The translations under genes and the position numbers were made by a program. Below, piece after piece: positions 62,101 to 64,000 of a stretch of 64,000 nt of DNA (the first letter of the stretch is position 1; each line of letters begins with the position of its first letter). This DNA is from Archivesica marissinica (Eukaryota; Mollusca; Bivalvia; Venerida; Vesicomyidae): the NCBI GenBank assembly GCA_014843695.1, contig CM026404.1, positions 81,823,541-81,887,540 of the forward strand, written 5' to 3'. Below the pieces are notes generated by a model. It had not been told where the DNA came from. It saw nothing but the letters and a program-made list of their open reading frames with translations, and did not search any database.

Positions 62101-64000
62101 TTTTTAACATTTTTTAATATACTTGAAAAGTATGTAATCTTATTTTGATTTTCATCCGGCTATCTTCGTAGCTGTTTCTATGTAACAAGTCCTAATAGAA
62201 ATGGAATTAATGCCCATTTCATTCTGGATACATTTAAAGGCTTTTGCAAACAACATAGATCCAGATCAGCTGCAGCATAACGCTGCATGCTGATCAGGAT
62301 CTATGTTGTTTGCTACATAGCCAAGTGTCTTAGCAAGATCATTTGAATAGCAAACAGCATAGAGCCTGAGACGGCATATTCCGTGGCGGCTGATCATGCT
62401 CTATGTTCTTTGCAAATACTGTTTGAATGGTATCCAGAATCAAATGGGTTAAATTCACTTTTGGTTTAAACATATTTATTTATTTATTTTAATATCAGGT
62501 TACAATCATGTAATATATTGAGAAATAGACTGAAACATACATTTATGTAGATTGAATTGAAAGCTAAAGGCTTTATGGTAATTCTTACATCATGGCATAA
62601 AAAACGGGGACACACGCATACAGAAGCAACATTGCAATTTTGTTTTTTTAACAAGAATATGGCTTTTAAGTTTTAAGTAAAGATTTAATGGTAATTTGGT
62701 AAACAAGGAAGTAACCGTATATCAACAAAAGTACAAAATTGTGTAAATTTAACATTATATATTTTAAACATCAACGAAATACTACAACATTAGCATAACA
62801 ATCTCAAACCAATAAAATGCTTGATATATACGGTTGTACACAATCTCAATCATTTGTGTGGGAGGAAACCGGAGTACCCGGAGAAAACCAACCTGTCCGA
62901 TCTGGCGACCACCGTACCATCTCACATACTTCCAGGTCCGAGGATGCTTAAATTGGCAGTACAAATTAGCCCCTTTAATTAATGAATAACCTTTGTACAT
63001 GGATTTATGTCCAATGTCCAATTTATTATCTTCCCAACACAGAAACTGCTAATTACAAAATAATGTAGTATCATTTTGTTGTTAAGTTTACCTTGTTTTG
63101 TTAGTTCGTACATCAGCAGATTTCGTTGATTTAGCGGGCAAGGCATCTAGGGAAGAAGACATATGTCCTAAGGAAAAGACCAAATGCATGGTTAATGAAT
63201 ATTCAACAGCATCTTCTAATAAAGTCATTTATCTTAAGACTTCCTAAATGTTGTCCATTCATATGTTTTTCTGAAACAAACACTGGAGTACCGGAGAAAA
63301 CCCACCTGCCCGATCTGGCGACCACCGTACCATCTCACATTCAAAGTCTAGTTTGACGTAACCTTGTTCAGATAACAAGTATTTGTTTATCTTCATTCAT
63401 GGTTTACTGATATTATTGCATAATTTGTAACAGATTTAACAGAAGCTACGATCTATTCACTAAAAAATAGTGTGTGTTTTATGTTTATTTATCGTCGTTA
63501 CCGGTTGCCCATATGAGCGACGCCTCCTGAAGAGACTAGTCATTTTCGAAATTTCGAGGATAGTGCAGATAGACAGAGACCCATTCCAGAGTCTCCTCTG
63601 GTTCTTTTACATGCACAGTGTAAAGCATCAGACACAAGACCTCGGCTTAAAGTCCCATCTGAAAGACTGTTAATTTTATTAGGGTCAGACGGGGGGATCG
63701 AACCTGTGATCCCTGGATTACCAATCCAGCGTGTTAACCACTGGACTACAGATCCATAAAAAATAGTATACAAAAAAAAAACAGTATATAAAACGCAACT
63801 TGTGTACCTAATTTAACTTTGGTCCTTGGGAGCTTGTATGGCCATCTATTTTCTTTCATTGATTCTTCATCTTTTTCTATTTCTTTCTTTATTCTGTCTT
63901 GGGTAGATTTGTTGGTTCTTTCAGTTTCAAGGTGGAATGGATGAGACACAGTTGACTCCCTCATTCCCTTCCTCCTATGCAGTTCCTGCTGAAACTGTCG
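55968..64000 (-). CDS. FAM161A-like centriole/cilium protein, 3' part (5 exons)
   Basis: Exons 64000-63808 (continuing off the window), 63167-63092, 61679-61521, 60849-60750 and 56198-55968 join in consistent phases. Conserved marks, in order, are IEKDEESMKENRWPY, a charged coiled-coil-like region (ERELREIEEDRHRRVNEMRM), MEAYEREIREMKERVTRRPL, LLFEQ, and AEKKFNATLRSVGLDEEFV, all in the order found in the C-terminal half of FAM161A/UPF0564 proteins. In vertebrates FAM161A binds microtubules at the ciliary base and inner centriole, and its loss causes retinal degeneration. The C-terminus ends in a divergent acidic tail (YTDDYTDEDDDFED). FAM161B cannot be excluded. The N-terminal half lies outside the window. 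It converges with ELOVL. Confidence 0.88.
56288..57279. mobile_element. piggyBac-like MITE, internally amplified
   Basis: It is flanked by TTAA on both sides (56284-56287 and 57280-57283). The ends are CCCTTTCCCTCATAGA and TCTATGCAGGAAAGGG. The left terminal block of about 88 bp (AGCACCTCTTGACGCC...CAATGTAGTAGCCAAACC) is tandemly tripled. An internal block of about 115 bp (TCTCATGTAGTCCCA...GGAGATATAATAGTATATTA) occurs six times. The sibling at 49431-49789 has one and two copies of these blocks. It lies in the last FAM161A intron. Confidence 0.82.
57426..57661. mobile_element. TTAA-flanked twin-hairpin MITE
   Basis: Terminal inverted repeats ATTTCATTCTGGATAC / GTATCCAGAATGAAAT are followed on the right by GGG-TTAA. 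Two hairpins lie inside: one of ACAACATAGATCCAGATCAG paired with TGATCAGGATCTATGTTG, and one of CAGCATAGAGCCTGATCA paired with TGATCTGGCTCTATG. A close sibling lies at 62211-62448. Confidence 0.82.
57870..59076. mobile_element. MITE-X expanded by a 34/37-bp array
   Basis: Subunits GCTGCCAACCTGTGGTAGTG + GTCACCTCTATTAA (34 bp) and GTACAGGCAAACCTGTGGTA + GTGGTCACCTCTATTAA (37 bp) alternate irregularly from about 57872 to 58960. The right flank (CCAAATATGTTATGTTATTA, CAACTGTGCTAAACAACC, GATTCCCTTGACTGGCTGCT) matches that of the element at 3452-4766. It lies in the last FAM161A intron. Confidence 0.85.
59078..60749 (-). repeat. 32-bp minisatellite, about 52 copies, starting at the FAM161A exon donor
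   Basis: In FAM161A sense the unit is CAGGTAAATAAAACAGGATA + TAGGTGAAACAC. Each unit contains a strong donor-like CAG|GTAAAT. The exon-proximal units instead read AGGAATCTCAG|GTAAATAA, repeating the last 11 bases of the adjacent coding exon. The plus-strand open frames up to 571 codons come from the array being stop-free (three units = 96 bp). Confidence 0.96.
60750..60849 (-). CDS. FAM161A-like penultimate exon
   Basis: The acceptor TTATGATCAG| and donor TCTCAG|GTAAAT bound 100 bp encoding (R)EADRARMEAYEREIREMKER and VTRRPLLFEQESQ. It enters in phase 2 and ends in phase 0. The donor is the first member of the 32-bp array. Confidence 0.92.
60978..61214. mobile_element. TTAA-flanked MITE with one hairpin
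   Basis: It is flanked by TTAA at 60974-60977 and 61215-61218. The ends are CCCATTCAACACCA and TGGTGTTGAAAGGG. A strong hairpin pairs AAAAAGTGCAGATCCTGATG with CATCTGGATCTACACTTTTT (one mismatch region). It is the third structural type sharing CCC/GGG ends and TTAA. Confidence 0.8.
61385..61455. mobile_element. Twin-hairpin MITE remnant
   Basis: GCAAACAACATAGATCCCAA and GACCAGGATCTAATG correspond to the first hairpin of the elements at 57426 and 62211. The rest is missing. Confidence 0.6.
61521..61679 (-). CDS. FAM161A-like exon, coiled-coil-like region
   Basis: The acceptor TATTTATAG| and donor AACAG|GTAGAT bound 159 bp encoding NHIQKLTERELREIEEDRHR, RVNEMRMRREIHEKTKSHDT and PSETPAERKKKN. 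It is highly charged and enters and leaves in phase 2. The split codon AG+G gives Arg at both junctions. Confidence 0.92.
61771..62074. mobile_element. MITE-T, second copy
   Basis: The left end is ACATATTCGCCTATAAGACG and the right end CCTTATAGGCGAGTATGG. The inside has ATCACCAGATTATGGCCTCA and TATGCGAGTGCATGCCAAAA, the reverse complement of the interior of the copy at 53126-53416. Confidence 0.75.
62211..62448. mobile_element. TTAA-flanked twin-hairpin MITE, second copy
   Basis: TTAA at 62207-62210 and 62449-62452 flank it. The terminal repeats and two internal hairpins are as at 57426-57661. The second hairpin here lacks a few bases (GAGCCTGAGACGG). Confidence 0.82.
62453..62854. other. 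Unassigned intronic sequence
   Basis: FAM161A intron. AT-rich with no feature supported. Confidence 0.4.
62855..62945 (-). mobile_element. SINE-C central fragment
   Basis: GTGGGAGGAAACCGGAGTAC, CCTGTCCGATCTGGCGACC and CATCTCACATACTTCC are present. Head and tail are both missing. Confidence 0.75.
63092..63167 (-). CDS. FAM161A-like exon (76 bp)
   Basis: The acceptor TTTTCCTTAG| and donor ACAAG|GTAAAC bound a Ser/Lys-rich linker, HMSSSLDALPAKSTKSADVR + TNKT. It enters in phase 1 and leaves in phase 2, matching both neighbours. The segment is poorly conserved, so the call rests on phase and splice sites. Confidence 0.8.
63283..63345 (-). mobile_element. SINE-C central fragment
   Basis: GAGTACCGGAGAAAACCCAC and CCGATCTGGCGACCACCG are present. 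It is a second short fragment of the same SINE segment as at 62855. Confidence 0.65.
63472..63757 (-). mobile_element. SINE-A, complete
   Basis: It runs from the reverse tail TTTATTTATCGTCGTTACCG through the central domain to a well-preserved head: GGGGGGATCGAACC, CTGGATTACCAATCCAG and ACCACTGGACTACAGATCC. It lies 50 bp downstream of the adjacent FAM161A donor. Confidence 0.88.
63808..64000 (-). CDS. FAM161A-like exon, truncated by the window edge
   Basis: The open frame from 64000 encodes RQFQQELHRRKGMRESTVSH, PFHLETERTNKSTQDRIKKE and IEKDEESMKENRWPYKLPRT + KVKL, then donor AG|GTACAC in phase 1. The IxxDEE-xKExRWPY motif is the clearest FAM161A signature in the window. Confidence 0.9.

Overview
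This is eukaryotic, AT-rich, intron-containing DNA with very heavy repeat content. It most likely comes from a mollusc, probably a bivalve. That placement is inference: it rests on the invertebrate-type ELOVL and FAM161 exons, on several tRNA-headed SINE families and on APE-type LINE remnants, and no species-diagnostic gene is present. Two spliced host genes lie tail to tail.

(1) A complete ELOVL1/7-like very-long-chain fatty-acid elongase lies on the + strand. Seven coding exons run from 7186 to 35879 and splice in phase into a 939-bp CDS (312 aa). They include a 58-bp first coding exon and a 57-bp exon 4, both too short to stand out as ORFs. (2) The 3' part of a FAM161A-like ciliary/centriolar protein gene lies on the - strand. 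Five exons run from beyond 64000 down to a stop codon at 55968, again with consistent phases.

Layout. 1-7185: SINEs, a foldback element, a LINE RT remnant, and a MITE swollen by a 54-bp array. 7186-35879: ELOVL, with introns filled by SINEs, LINE debris and giant tandem arrays (pentamer-based 11.3-13.0 kb, 75-bp unit 16.2-17.0 kb, 47-bp unit 18.5-21.1 kb, 14-bp unit 21.2-26.3 kb, 24-bp unit 31.4-35.0 kb). 35880-55967: intergenic, with a LINE ORF1 remnant, a broken APE/RT LINE with a 2A-like motif, a 56-bp GGATCC satellite (42.9-46.7 kb), smaller arrays, SINEs and MITEs. 55968-64000: FAM161A, with TTAA-flanked MITEs and two arrays in its last intron. By my rough addition tandem arrays make up about 26 kb, around 40% of the window. 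They also produce almost all of the long open frames, which are not genes.

The most striking pattern is that several minisatellites appear to have grown out of functional or terminal sequence. A 32-bp array in FAM161A repeats the exon-end splice donor (CAG|GTAAAT). A 47-bp array in ELOVL ends exactly at the exon 4 acceptor and carries AG and GTAAGT in nearly every unit. Other arrays are amplified MITE termini or MITE interiors. The SINE and MITE labels used here (SINE-A to F, MITE-X, MITE-T and so on) are mine, made only to group copies within this window.
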